Position numbers and translations under genes: made by a program
Notes under the pieces: generated by a model
What the model was told of the DNA's origin: nothing
Seen by the model: only the letters and a program-made list of their open reading frames with translations
The model's database searches: none
In this document: positions 55,803-63,964 of the stretch, in pieces
How the letters are laid out: the number at the start of each line of letters is the position of its first letter
How positions within the stretch are numbered: position 1 is the stretch's first letter
Assembly (NCBI RefSeq): GCF_964026735.1
Contig: NZ_OZ034692.1
Location: forward strand, 1,178,001-1,242,000
Direction of reading: 5' to 3'
Origin: Wolbachia endosymbiont (group E) of Neria commutata
GTDB lineage: Bacteria; Pseudomonadota; Alphaproteobacteria; Rickettsiales; Anaplasmataceae
DNA: 64,000 bases

Positions 55803-57230
55803 TCATAGAACAGTTACTAAAAATTTAACAATGAGGATTATGATTATGGTCCACAGTAAAAAATAGATTTTTCCATTTGATCTATTTTTTACTTGCATGT
55901 TTTCTAGCTTCTGATCAGCTATCAGGTTTAATTTTTCTATTAGGCTAAATAATCCTTGGATTGTTTTTATAGGGTAGGAGCTTTTTATTTTTTCCTTATA
56001 TCCTATTTTATTTTCGTGTTGATTTTTCATCCAAGTTTCAACTATTTTCCACATATTGATTTCTGGGTAGATTTTTCTGCATGTTCCCTCTAGTAGAATC
56101 ATAGTTTTTTGCAGCAATAACAATTGTGTTTGAACTTGCATGTCAAAGTCGCCAGTTATTTTTAATAATTGAGCAAGCAAATCAGCAAACGAAATTTTCT
56201 GTATAGGTTGACCGATAATAGGCTCACCTATCGCTCTACAGGCTGTTACAAAATTTTTGTATTGTGGCGAAACATAGCCAGCTCTAAAGTGCATTTTTGC
56301 AACATGGTCATAATCACGATTTAAAAAGCCCCTCAGTATCTCTATAACATAGTAACATGTTTCACGATCTATTCGGCCCATAATCCCACAATCTAAAGCG
56401 ATAATATTGTTGTGATTATCGATCATTAAGTTTCCTGGATGCATATCAGCATGAAAAAAACAATCCCTGTATACTTGGTTACAGAATGACTCTATAAGAT
56501 TGGTAGCTATTTGCTTATGATTATTTAGTTTTTCAACTTCATATATTGGTGTCGCTTCCATCCACTCTAGTGTTAAAACCTTTTTTGAAGTTCTGTTCCA
56601 ATCCACCGCTGGCACATAAAAACCTCTATCATTTTTCGTATTTTCCTTCAGCTCCGAAGAGTGAGCAGCTTCAAAGCGCAGATCTAATTCTAATCGACAA
56701 ATTTCAGCAAAAGTTTTGACTAATTCAATCGGCTTCAGTCTTTTTGATTGCTTTTCCGCAATTTCTGCAAGCCAAAAGAGCATTTTTATGTCTCTTGAGA
56801 ATATTTTCTCAATATTTGGCCTTAAAATTTTTACAGCTACTTCTTTTCCTTCAGTTGTAATTGCTTTATGAACCTGAGAAATCGATGCTGCTGCAATTGG
56901 CGCTTCAGAAAAACTTGAGAAAATATCACTTAATTTACAATTAAACTCGCTTTCTATAGTTTTAACGGCTATCTTGTGTGAAAATGATGGCAATCTGTCG
57001 CATATTAGTAACAAGTTATTTGTTATATCCTCATTTAAAATATCAGAACGTGACGAGATAGACTGCCCGAATTTAATAAATACTGGGCCTAATTTTTCAA
57101 GAGCACGTTTTAGTTTGTAACCTTGTATTTTATTTATCGATTTCTTTGATGGTGGAAGTAAATAAGGTAATATATTGTAACGCATCAACACTGCAGTAAT
57201 ATGCATGAGACGAAAAATATTTTGAATCAT
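55803..57230 (-). CDS. ubiB: UbiB/ABC1-family atypical kinase for ubiquinone synthesis
   Basis: A 475-residue protein of the ABC1/ADCK kinase-like family needed for ubiquinone production. It has the KxGQ-type motif (KLGPVFIKFGQSISSRSDIL), AAASISQVHKA in place of the P-loop, VAVKILRPNIEKIF with the Lys, HADMHPGNLMI (catalytic His/Asp and Asn) and LDCGIMGRID (metal Asp). A C-terminal membrane helix (FLLWTIIIILIVKFLVTVL) anchors it. Its start overlaps the znuC stop by four bases (ATGA), so it is translationally coupled to znuC. That pairing with a zinc transporter is not an obvious functional one. Confidence 0.92.
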   Translation of the reverse strand: MIQNIFRLMHITAVLMRYNILPYLLPPSKKSINKIQGYKLKRALEKLGPVFIKFGQSISSRSDILNEDITNNLLLICDRLPSFSHKIAVKTIESEFNCKLSDIFSSFSEAPIAAASISQVHKAITTEGKEVAVKILRPNIEKIFSRDIKMLFWLAEIAEKQSKRLKPIELVKTFAEICRLELDLRFEAAHSSELKENTKNDRGFYVPAVDWNRTSKKVLTLEWMEATPIYEVEKLNNHKQIATNLIESFCNQVYRDCFFHADMHPGNLMIDNHNNIIALDCGIMGRIDRETCYYVIEILRGFLNRDYDHVAKMHFRAGYVSPQYKNFVTACRAIGEPIIGQPIQKISFADLLAQLLKITGDFDMQVQTQLLLLQKTMILLEGTCRKIYPEINMWKIVETWMKNQHENKIGYKEKIKSSYPIKTIQGLFSLIEKLNLIADQKLENMQVKNRSNGKIYFLLWTIIIILIVKFLVTVL

Positions 57231-57967
57231 TTTACGCTGTAACTACTAAATATTTCATTCAGACTTTTGTTCTCCATAATTTCGCTAGGCTTACCTTGGC
57301 AATAGATAGTATTATTTATACAAATTATGTAATCCGAGCATGGTAGAGCGGAGTTCAGATCATGAGACGTCATAAGAATCGATACTAATCGTTTTTTTGC
57401 TATTTTATTTATAATATCATAAAATTTAGCCCGCGCGTTAACGTCCATCGCACTGACTGGCTCATCCAAAATAATCAAGTTAGGCTCTGTAATTAAACAA
57501 CGTGCAAGCAGTAATAATTGCGTTTGCCCTGCAGAAATTCCTAACACTTGATTTTTCAAAATGTGACCAATACCAACCAATTCTATTGCTTCTCTGATAA
57601 TGGATTGATTTTTCTTTAGTCTTTTTGAAAAATTGTTTAAAAGGAAATATTCAACTGTTATTGGCATCAAATTACTGATACTAAAATTTTGTGGCATATA
57701 GCTAATTTTTGTATTCTGAGCGAGCACAATATTGCCAGTATAATTTTTATTTATGCCAGCAACTGCTTTTACCAAGGAGGTTTTACCTCCACCGTTTGGA
57801 CCAAGTATTGTAACTATATTCCCTCTTTTTATTGATATATTGATATTATCAAGGACTGTTTTATTATCATATGCAAGAGCAAGATTTTCTATTTCTAGAA
57901 TATTATCATTGACATTATTTAATTTTTTGACAAAATTTAATTTTTTCTCAATGCTTTCATGAGACAT
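57227..57967 (-). CDS. znuC: Zinc ABC transporter ATP-binding protein
   Basis: A 246-residue ABC ATPase. It has Walker A GPNGGGKTSLVKA, the Q-loop YMPQNF, the signature LGISAGQTQLLLLARC, Walker B LIILDEPVSAMD and the switch His in MTSHDLNSAL. The LP-like metal-family sequences and the divergent znuA support ZnuC. The permease ZnuB is not in the window. The start region overlaps znuA by nine bases on the opposite strand. Its 3' end overlaps ubiB by ATGA. Confidence 0.88.
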   Translation of the reverse strand: MSHESIEKKLNFVKKLNNVNDNILEIENLALAYDNKTVLDNINISIKRGNIVTILGPNGGGKTSLVKAVAGINKNYTGNIVLAQNTKISYMPQNFSISNLMPITVEYFLLNNFSKRLKKNQSIIREAIELVGIGHILKNQVLGISAGQTQLLLLARCLITEPNLIILDEPVSAMDVNARAKFYDIINKIAKKRLVSILMTSHDLNSALPCSDYIICINNTIYCQGKPSEIMENKSLNEIFSSYSVK

Positions 57968-58843
57968 TTATTCACTTTCTCTCTATTAGTTCTGTTTACA
58001 CTATACTATAATACTGCTTTTTCATCCAATTTAAAAGTTGTTGCTACAATCAAACCTATCCACTCGCTTGTAGCTTCTGTGACAGAAGGGATTTTAGAAC
58101 CGGAATTGCTTGGCTACGCAACATCTGCGCATAATTATATATTAAAACTATCGGATGCCAGTAATTTAGAATCAAGTGATGTTATATTTTATGTTGACGA
58201 TAATTTAGAAACATTCATTAAAACTTTTGCTAAAAATAATAAGGAGTTAGTGCAATTATCAGATACGGTCACTCTATTACCTGTTCGGCCACATTCATTC
58301 TCTAGAAAAATTACTCATATTCAAGATGAAAAAGATTTGCATATTTGGCTGAGTCCAGAAAATGCAAAGAGCATAATACTTTCTATAAATGCAACATTAT
58401 CTAATTTAGATAAAGAGAACTCCTACAGGTACAGTCAAAATGCAATGAAAGCCATAAAAAAAATAGATGAAAGAGTAGAAAAAATTAGGAGAGAACTGAA
58501 TGATTTTAAAAATCAAAAATACATAGTAACCCACGATGCTTACCAATATTTTGAAAAATATTTTGGTTTAAACTGCCCAAGTGCTATTCTTTCTTTGGAA
58601 GAGGATTCATATATAGGTATGAAAAGCTTAATGAAATTAAAAAAGATAATGAAAAAAGAGAACATTAAATGTATATTTTCTCATTCATGGGAAGACAATA
58701 TAAAACCTAAAGTTCTCTCTAATGATGCAAAAATGGTGGTTCTTGATCCCATTGGATCTGATATAGAACCTGGAAAAAATGCATACTTGGCTATCATTGA
58801 TGATATCGCGCAAAACTTTAGGTCTTGTTTTGCTACAGAATGA
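57959..58843 (+). CDS. znuA: Zinc ABC transporter substrate-binding protein
   Basis: A 294-residue periplasmic protein of the cluster A-I metal binders. The signal peptide MRHLFTFSLLVLFTLYYNTA is followed by LKVVATIKPIHSLVASVTEG with the first His, then DLHIWLSPENAK (second), VTHDAYQYFEKYFGL (third) and a C-terminal lobe with DPIGSDIEPG (Asp). The histidine-rich loop of E. coli ZnuA is short or absent. Its start codon overlaps the znuC start on the other strand. The last 36 bases and a little beyond reappear at 60299-60334. Confidence 0.9.
   Translation: MRHLFTFSLLVLFTLYYNTAFSSNLKVVATIKPIHSLVASVTEGILEPELLGYATSAHNYILKLSDASNLESSDVIFYVDDNLETFIKTFAKNNKELVQLSDTVTLLPVRPHSFSRKITHIQDEKDLHIWLSPENAKSIILSINATLSNLDKENSYRYSQNAMKAIKKIDERVEKIRRELNDFKNQKYIVTHDAYQYFEKYFGLNCPSAILSLEEDSYIGMKSLMKLKKIMKKENIKCIFSHSWEDNIKPKVLSNDAKMVVLDPIGSDIEPGKNAYLAIIDDIAQNFRSCFATE
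58797..58832. repeat. Direct repeat, copy 1 (end of znuA)
   Basis: The 36 bases starting TTGATGATATCGCGCAAAAC and ending GTCTTGTTTTG are identical to 60299-60334. The repeats flank the C58-like gene and its promoter, 1502 bases apart. Confidence 0.9.
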
Positions 58844-58853
58844 CGCTCTCATT

Positions 58854-60188
58854 TTATATAGCTATACTACCTACATACTTTTCCGTAAAACCTTTTTGAA
58901 ACGCTTGAAGCTTTAAATCTTCGATAGTAGAATGGACATTACCTTCTTTATATTCTGTATAATGCGCTAAAACCTTTTTCATTACTTCCGTTGAGTTTGC
59001 CAGTTCAATATATGGATAATCATGCTTATATGAGGTGCTTGATTTGAACCAGTATTTATTGATAGCAAGCTCCATAACATCACAAACTTTTTCTTCTGAT
59101 AGTGGACCTAAATAATTACGTTTATTCGGGTCGGAAAATATACATCCATTAGGAGTTTTTGTTATTGACATAACGTGATAACCTGTATGGAAGCTTAAAG
59201 TATTTCCCGTTTGTAATTCTTTTAAAATGTTTAAAACAACTACTCTGCTTATAATAATTTGTGCATTGCATATATCAGATAACCCGCATTCATACTGAAT
59301 TAAAGATTTTGTAGGTAACTCTTTTTTACAATCACGACAACCACCTAAATTCATTTTTAGATTAATATTTTCAGCTTCTAAAAGAGGAGAATACTCTACT
59401 ATCATTTGAACAAACGAAAATACCTCTTGTAATTTCCCATTTTCTAACTCGCCATTTAAGAATTTTCGAAAGTTTTTTGCATTTAACTCCTTTACATTAC
59501 AGTCTGTAAGGCTATATAATGCATCAAAGTCTTCCTTGCTTTTTAGAAGAAATCCCGCAAGGTTAGAGATCGCAAGGCACATTCCCCCCCCCATAGGGTC
59601 CTTTCTTCCTGTGCTTTTTTCAAGTACTTCTTCTAATAATGGCATTCTAACAATACATCTTTGTACTATTCCATTTAAGGTATTTTCATCGCTATCATCA
59701 AATAATTGATCGTATTTTTCAGCAAGGACCATAGAGCTACCATGCTTAACTGTCAATGCTTTATTGTTACTGAAAGCATTTCCTAAATCGTTATTTGTAA
59801 CACTACATGAAGTATTATCAGAATTATTTCTGGCGATAAGTAATTTTTTATCTTTTTCTTCTTGTGAGATTATTTGAGCATTTTCTTTTGTTACTGTGTT
59901 ATATTGATACCCATCTTTTTCTTTGTAAATGACTTTTTTACCTTTTGCTTTTGTATCTTCAATAATCCTTTGTACTATCCATTGTGAAATAATTGGTTCT
60001 TTTACGTTATTTTTAATATCAGTAGCTTTATTAAGAAATTCTGCTATTTCTTCCTTGCAAAAAAACTGGTCTTTTTCTTTTCCTTCAGCAGTTTTATAAA
60101 TTACACTAATCCTAGGTGTAAAAGTATCCTCGTAAGTATAAACTCTTACTACCTCAGATTCTTCAATGCTATTATCATATCTTGGCAT
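58854..60188 (-). CDS. Putative C58 (YopT)-type cysteine protease
   Basis: A 444-residue soluble protein, no signal peptide or membrane helix. A Cys in PMGGGMCLAISNLAGF (residue 204), a His in HTGYHVMSI (338) and an Asp in FSDPNKRNYLG (353) have the order and spacing (134 and 15) of the C58 peptidase family, where YopT uses Cys139, His258 and Asp274 as I recall. Between Cys and His sits a possible zinc site C-x2-C-x13-C-x5-C (residues 284, 287, 301, 307). C58 proteases cleave lipidated GTPases or act as effectors in other bacteria; activity and target here are inference. The ATG has GGTGAGGG upstream and a 17-bp-spaced promoter. It is convergent with znuA, 10 bases apart, and flanked by 36-bp direct repeats. 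Confidence 0.6.
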   Translation of the reverse strand: MPRYDNSIEESEVVRVYTYEDTFTPRISVIYKTAEGKEKDQFFCKEEIAEFLNKATDIKNNVKEPIISQWIVQRIIEDTKAKGKKVIYKEKDGYQYNTVTKENAQIISQEEKDKKLLIARNNSDNTSCSVTNNDLGNAFSNNKALTVKHGSSMVLAEKYDQLFDDSDENTLNGIVQRCIVRMPLLEEVLEKSTGRKDPMGGGMCLAISNLAGFLLKSKEDFDALYSLTDCNVKELNAKNFRKFLNGELENGKLQEVFSFVQMIVEYSPLLEAENINLKMNLGGCRDCKKELPTKSLIQYECGLSDICNAQIIISRVVVLNILKELQTGNTLSFHTGYHVMSITKTPNGCIFSDPNKRNYLGPLSEEKVCDVMELAINKYWFKSSTSYKHDYPYIELANSTEVMKKVLAHYTEYKEGNVHSTIEDLKLQAFQKGFTEKYVGSIAI

Positions 60189-60222
60189 AATTCAACCCTC
60201 ACCATTTAACCAACCCATCAAG

Positions 60223-60251
60223 ATTATATATACTAATAAGTTAATTTGCAA
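60223..60251 (-). promoter_or_regulatory. Promoter of the C58-like gene
   Basis: Minus strand: TTGCAA (60246-60251), 17 bases, TATAAT (60223-60228). The block 60189-60261 aligns with 54076-54142 upstream of the ankyrin gene. Confidence 0.75.
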
Positions 60252-60298
60252 TAAATTTTAATATCGCGCATAGGTTTAAGAAATTATAAAAGTATAAT

Positions 60299-60334
60299 TT
60301 GATGATATCGCGCAAAACTTTAGGTCTTGTTTTG
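60299..60334. repeat. Direct repeat, copy 2
   Basis: Identical to 58797-58832 over 36 bases. The last codons and stop of the ankyrin gene on the minus strand lie inside it. A looser match (ATATCGCGCATAGGTTTAAG) at 60261-60280 may be a third, decayed copy. Confidence 0.9.
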
Positions 60335-61625
60335 TTGAGTGACGCAGTTAGCATACTTTTCGACTCCTACATCGCTAAAGCAGCTTCTTATAGTGGCATC
60401 AGCTTCCACAGGTTGCTCCGGAGCTGTTTCAGTATTTGTATGCCGCTTTTCTATAAGATTTCGATATCCAGCTTTACATAGATCTCTTATTACCTTATAA
60501 TCCAAGAGGTTACATATCATACGGCTTGTGCCTTCAACTAGCACATTATCCCCATCCTCATTCTTACTCAAGTTTAGAATAATATCTGCTGCTACTTTTT
60601 CATTCATTCCTTTTTTATACTGGTTTTTTATTTTATCAGCGTATACAGGGAAATTTCCTTCATAATCATACGTGTCCAACACCTTTATGATATTATCATC
60701 ATTCACGCAAGATGCTAACTTCTTCTTGTCAGCTATCAGAATGTCAAAAAATGAAATTTTACTGTCACCAACATTAAGATTTTGCATTTCTTCAATTTCA
60801 GTTGTGCATTTGGTCCAATGATTTAATAGTTTTTCATTCAGAAAATCAGGCTTTGTTTCATTTCGTATCAACATATGCTCAATGATAAGTTGAGCGACTT
60901 CTGAATGACCTCTATTAATGGCAATATGCAATGCTGCTTGACCAAATTTATCCTGAATATCCAAGCTAGATTTTTTTTCAACAAGCAGCCTTACTATCTC
61001 TGAGTATCCATAAAGCACTGCAAGATGCAGAGTTGTCTTCCCTTCCTTGTTTTGTAGGTTTAAATTAATATCTTCTACATTAATGAGGTATTCTGTTATG
61101 TCTCTGTGCCTATTTTTGATGGCTTCGTGTAAGACTGTATCATTATAGCTACCTTGATAGTTAATATTAGCACCATGCTCTAATAAAAGTTTTACAATTT
61201 CTAGATTACCCTCTACAACAGCAAAATGTAAAATTGCTTCACCATATTTGTTCTTAGCATTAACATCAGCTCCTTTTTCGATTAGTAATTTTACTATGTT
61301 CTCGTACCCATCATCAGCAGCAACAAAGATAGCCATACTTGTCTTGGATATTAATATTAGTACCTAGCTCTATAGCTTTTTTTACACGCTCAGAATCTCC
61401 TATTTGTACAGCAGTAAGCAATTCTTTACTCTCTTTACAAAGAATATTTACAATTTCTGTGTTACCTTTTTCTTCAGCAACTTGTAATGGTGTTTTTCCC
61501 TCATCACCTATAGCGCTAATATTAGCACCATTTGCTAATAGCAGTTTTACTGCTGCTAGTTTATCTTTCTTATTTGTACTGCTTTTTATGACGGTATGTA
61601 GCGCGGTGTCATCATAAAAATCAGT
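60320..61625 (-). pseudogene. Ankyrin-repeat gene, frameshifted and cut by an IS
   Basis: The minus-strand frame 60320-61336 encodes 338 residues with about five ankyrin repeats (KYGEAILHFAVVEGNLEIVK, QGSYNDTVLHEAIKNRH, NKEGKTTLHLAVLYGY, DKFGQAALHIAINRG), then a non-repeat tail (CVNDDNIIKVLDTYDYE). Upstream, in another frame, 61340-61623 continues with DDTALHTVIKSSTNKKD and EGKTPLQVAEEKGN, so one base is missing near 61335 (DKYG then AIFVAADDGYENI). The 5' end is destroyed by the IS5-type element at 61626. The 3' end lies in the 36-bp repeat. Confidence 0.85.
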
Positions 61626-62606
61626 AGACCCCCTGCGAAAAGGTAGAAAGTAGGTAAAAACGACTAAAAAGCATGTAAAATGAAAGTTTTAGGAGAGGGA
61701 AGATGGCAATAAGTTACGTAAAAATAGCAAGAACACCATATATTTTTAGACAATTGACAGGGCTCACAACATCTGAATTTGAAAAAATTGTGGCAAAAGT
61801 GCGTCCAGAGTGGGAAAAAATGGAGGCGAAAAAGAAATGTCACGGAAGAAAATCGCATGTTGAGGAGCTAGAAGACAGGATTTTATGTGTTCTAATTTAT
61901 TACAGAACGTACATAACGCATCCATTTTTAGGGTTTTTGTTTAATTTGCACAACTCAAATATTTGCCGACTTTTTAAGAAAATGTAGCCATTATTGGCCA
62001 AAAAAATTACTATAAAAAAGGATAGAACGCTGACGCCAGAAAGGATTTTAAAAATTTTAGCAGACGTCACGGAGCAACCGATACAGCGGCCGAAAGACAG
62101 CAAAAAACGTAAGAAAAGTTATTCCGGAAAAAAGAAAGCAACCACAATAAAAACCGAAATTGTGATCGGGGGAAATGGGCAAATTCTGTCGATTTCGAAG
62201 TCGCATAGAGGTCGAATGCATGATTTTCGCATAAGGAAACAGGAAAAATTGTTGCCCAAAGATAGCATAAAATATGCCGATTCTGGGTATCAAGGTTGGC
62301 AAAAACTGCAGAAAAACGTTGTGATTCCGTACAAAAAATACCGTAAAAAACCACTAACGGAGGTGCAAAAGGAGCATAATCGAAAGCTGGCATCGTTCAG
62401 GATGCGTGTGGAAAATAAGATTCGCGAGATAAAAATCTTCAAAATAATGTCAAATGTTTACCGCAATTTTCAGAAGAAATACAACATGAGATTTAATATT
62501 ATAGCAGGAATTGTGAATTTGAGGCATAGTTTTTAATAATTTTTGGGCTGGGGATTTCTTACCAGATTTTATCAGCAACTTGCTTCACGTTGTTTCGCAG
62601 GGGGTC
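61626..62606 (+). mobile_element. IS5-type element, full length, one nonsense mutation
   Basis: 981 bp from GACCCCCTGCGAAA to CGCAGGGGGTC, with TA on both sides as a likely target duplication. The transposase (61703-62536) is complete except for one in-frame TAG at 61985-61987 (KKM then stop, where the intact copy reads KKMEPLLAKK), a GAG-to-TAG change. The DDE half is intact. It is inserted in the ankyrin gene; its far side borders a phage gene fragment. Confidence 0.9.
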
Positions 62607-62906
62607 TATTTAAGTTATGGTCCCATAAGGGCAATAATCTCAGCTACTGCAACGATATCTAAAAATCAAGAAGAAAGGCGAAATCTTAAGTATTATTTTA
62701 GCGCTGTAGGGGGATACGTTGAGTTTGGTAGTTATTTTAATACAACAAGAGTTGATGTTGTATACGAAGCTGGATATGAAAATGTTCCTGAGCAGATCAA
62801 ACTAGGAATCATGCAGCATGTTTCTGATATTTATAGAAATCGTTCAGGGGTGAGTAGCAATTTATCTGGGATCAAGGAAGTATATTCCCCATTTTGTGAA
62901 CTGTGA
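62607..62906 (+). pseudogene. Phage head-tail connector-like gene, 5' truncated
   Basis: A frame starting inside the IS5-type end reads RAIISATATISKNQEERRNL, then YVEFGSYFNTTRVDVVYEAG and YENVPEQIKLGIMQHVSDIY. The VYEAGY..VP..IK pattern is that of small head-tail connector or adaptor proteins of tailed phages, which fits a WO-type prophage scrap. The 5' part is lost to the IS. A TGA at 62904 ends it early; in the second copy (63385-63533) the corresponding codon is CGA and the tail reads YSPFRELRVVL. Confidence 0.6.
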
Positions 62907-63013
62907 GTTGTTTTATAGATAATCGTGAAATACAGCTAAACCCTCTGCAGAATCTTACGACTTGACAGAGGGAGATTTACATAAATAAAGGAAATTATTA
63001 CGAGCCTACAGCA

Positions 63014-63277
63014 CTAAAAATTATAATGTCCTGGATAATGTTCTGGATAATGTACTGATAGATCTAGGCCTTCAATAAACTCAGACGTAAACTTATGTGT
63101 ACGGTCGTTATATTCAGCAAATAAATTATTATACCCTATTTTATGATCGCTAGATAATGTATCTAACTTATCTAAATATTCAGAGCGTAATTCATATAGA
63201 CCATTACCTAGACGACTAAATATTTCATCACCTGTTGGTTTTATACTTGTTATACTTAATTTATCATAAACGTTCAT
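63014..63277 (-). CDS. Small unknown protein, copy 1
   Basis: An 87-residue charged, soluble, probably helical protein (DEIFSRLGNGLYELRSEYLD, KLDTLSSDHKIGYNNLFAEY). It is a paralogue of the next small gene, with most residues conserved over the first 70. The ATG has an AAGGG site. No function assigned. It lies between the two phage-like fragments on the opposite strand. The tail HYPEHYPGHYNF contains a short internal duplication of six bases. Confidence 0.65.
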   Translation of the reverse strand: MNVYDKLSITSIKPTGDEIFSRLGNGLYELRSEYLDKLDTLSSDHKIGYNNLFAEYNDRTHKFTSEFIEGLDLSVHYPEHYPGHYNF

Positions 63278-63384
63278 ATTAACCCTTAATATTAACTACA
63301 AAAACGATATGCTACAGAAAAATTGTGTAATTTTAACGAATGCCAGATGATACAAATTTTACTTACTTTAGATATATATTTGAT

Positions 63385-63533
63385 CTGGCTATGAAAATGT
63401 TCCTGAGCAAATCAAACTAGGAATCATGCAGCATGTTTCTGATATTTATAGAAATCGTTCAGGGGTAAGTAGCAATTTATCTGGGATCAAGGAAGTATAT
63501 TCCCCATTTCGCGAACTGCGAGTTGTTTTATAG
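63385..63533 (+). pseudogene. Phage connector C-terminal fragment, second copy
   Basis: GYENVPEQIKLGIMQHVSDI, then YRNRSGVSSNLSGIKEVYSP and FRELRVVL, stop at 63531. It is the duplicate of 62768-62906 and keeps the longer, probably original, C-terminus. No start region. Confidence 0.6.
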
Positions 63534-63604
63534 ATAATATAGCTCACCCCTCTGCAAAATCTTACGACTTGACAGAGGGAGATTTATATAAATAAAGGAA
63601 ATTA

Positions 63605-63847
63605 TTACGAACCTATAACATCGAAAACACTATAATGTTCTGATAGGTTTAGGTCTTTAATAAACTCAGACGTAAGCTTATATGTACGATCGTTATATTC
63701 AGCGAATAAATTGTTATACTCTGTTTTATGCTCGCTAGATAATGTATCTAATTTATTTAAATATTCAGAGCCTAATTCATATAGATTATTATCTAGACGA
63801 CTAAATACTTCATCACTTGTTATATTTAATTTATTATCAACGTTCAT
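63605..63847 (-). CDS. Small unknown protein, copy 2
   Basis: An 80-residue paralogue of 63014-63277 (DEVFSRLDNNLYELGSEYLN, KLDTLSSEHKTEYNNLFAEY). It has lost a few residues near the N-terminus and has a different end (HYSVFDVIGS). The upstream region (TTAAGGGTTAAT before the ATG) is the same in both. Both copies being open suggests recent duplication or selection. Confidence 0.65.
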   Translation of the reverse strand: MNVDNKLNITSDEVFSRLDNNLYELGSEYLNKLDTLSSEHKTEYNNLFAEYNDRTYKLTSEFIKDLNLSEHYSVFDVIGS

Positions 63848-63964
63848 ATTAACCCTTAATATTAACTACAAAAACGACATGCTACAGAAAAATTGTGTAA
63901 TTTTAATTAATGCCAAATGATACAAATTTTACTTACTTTAGGTATATATTTAATGAGGTTGACT

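Larger units (their letters stand above)
62776..63960. repeat. Tandem segmental duplication of about 0.6 kb
   Basis: The stretch from ATGAAAATGTTCCTGAGCA (62776) recurs from 63391; the two units share the connector C-terminal codons, the GACTTGACAGAGGGAGATTT segment and the reverse small gene (63014-63277 and 63605-63847), and both end with GATACAAATTTTACTTACTT. The offset is 615 bases at the left and 570 at the small gene, so there are internal indels. Confidence 0.9.
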
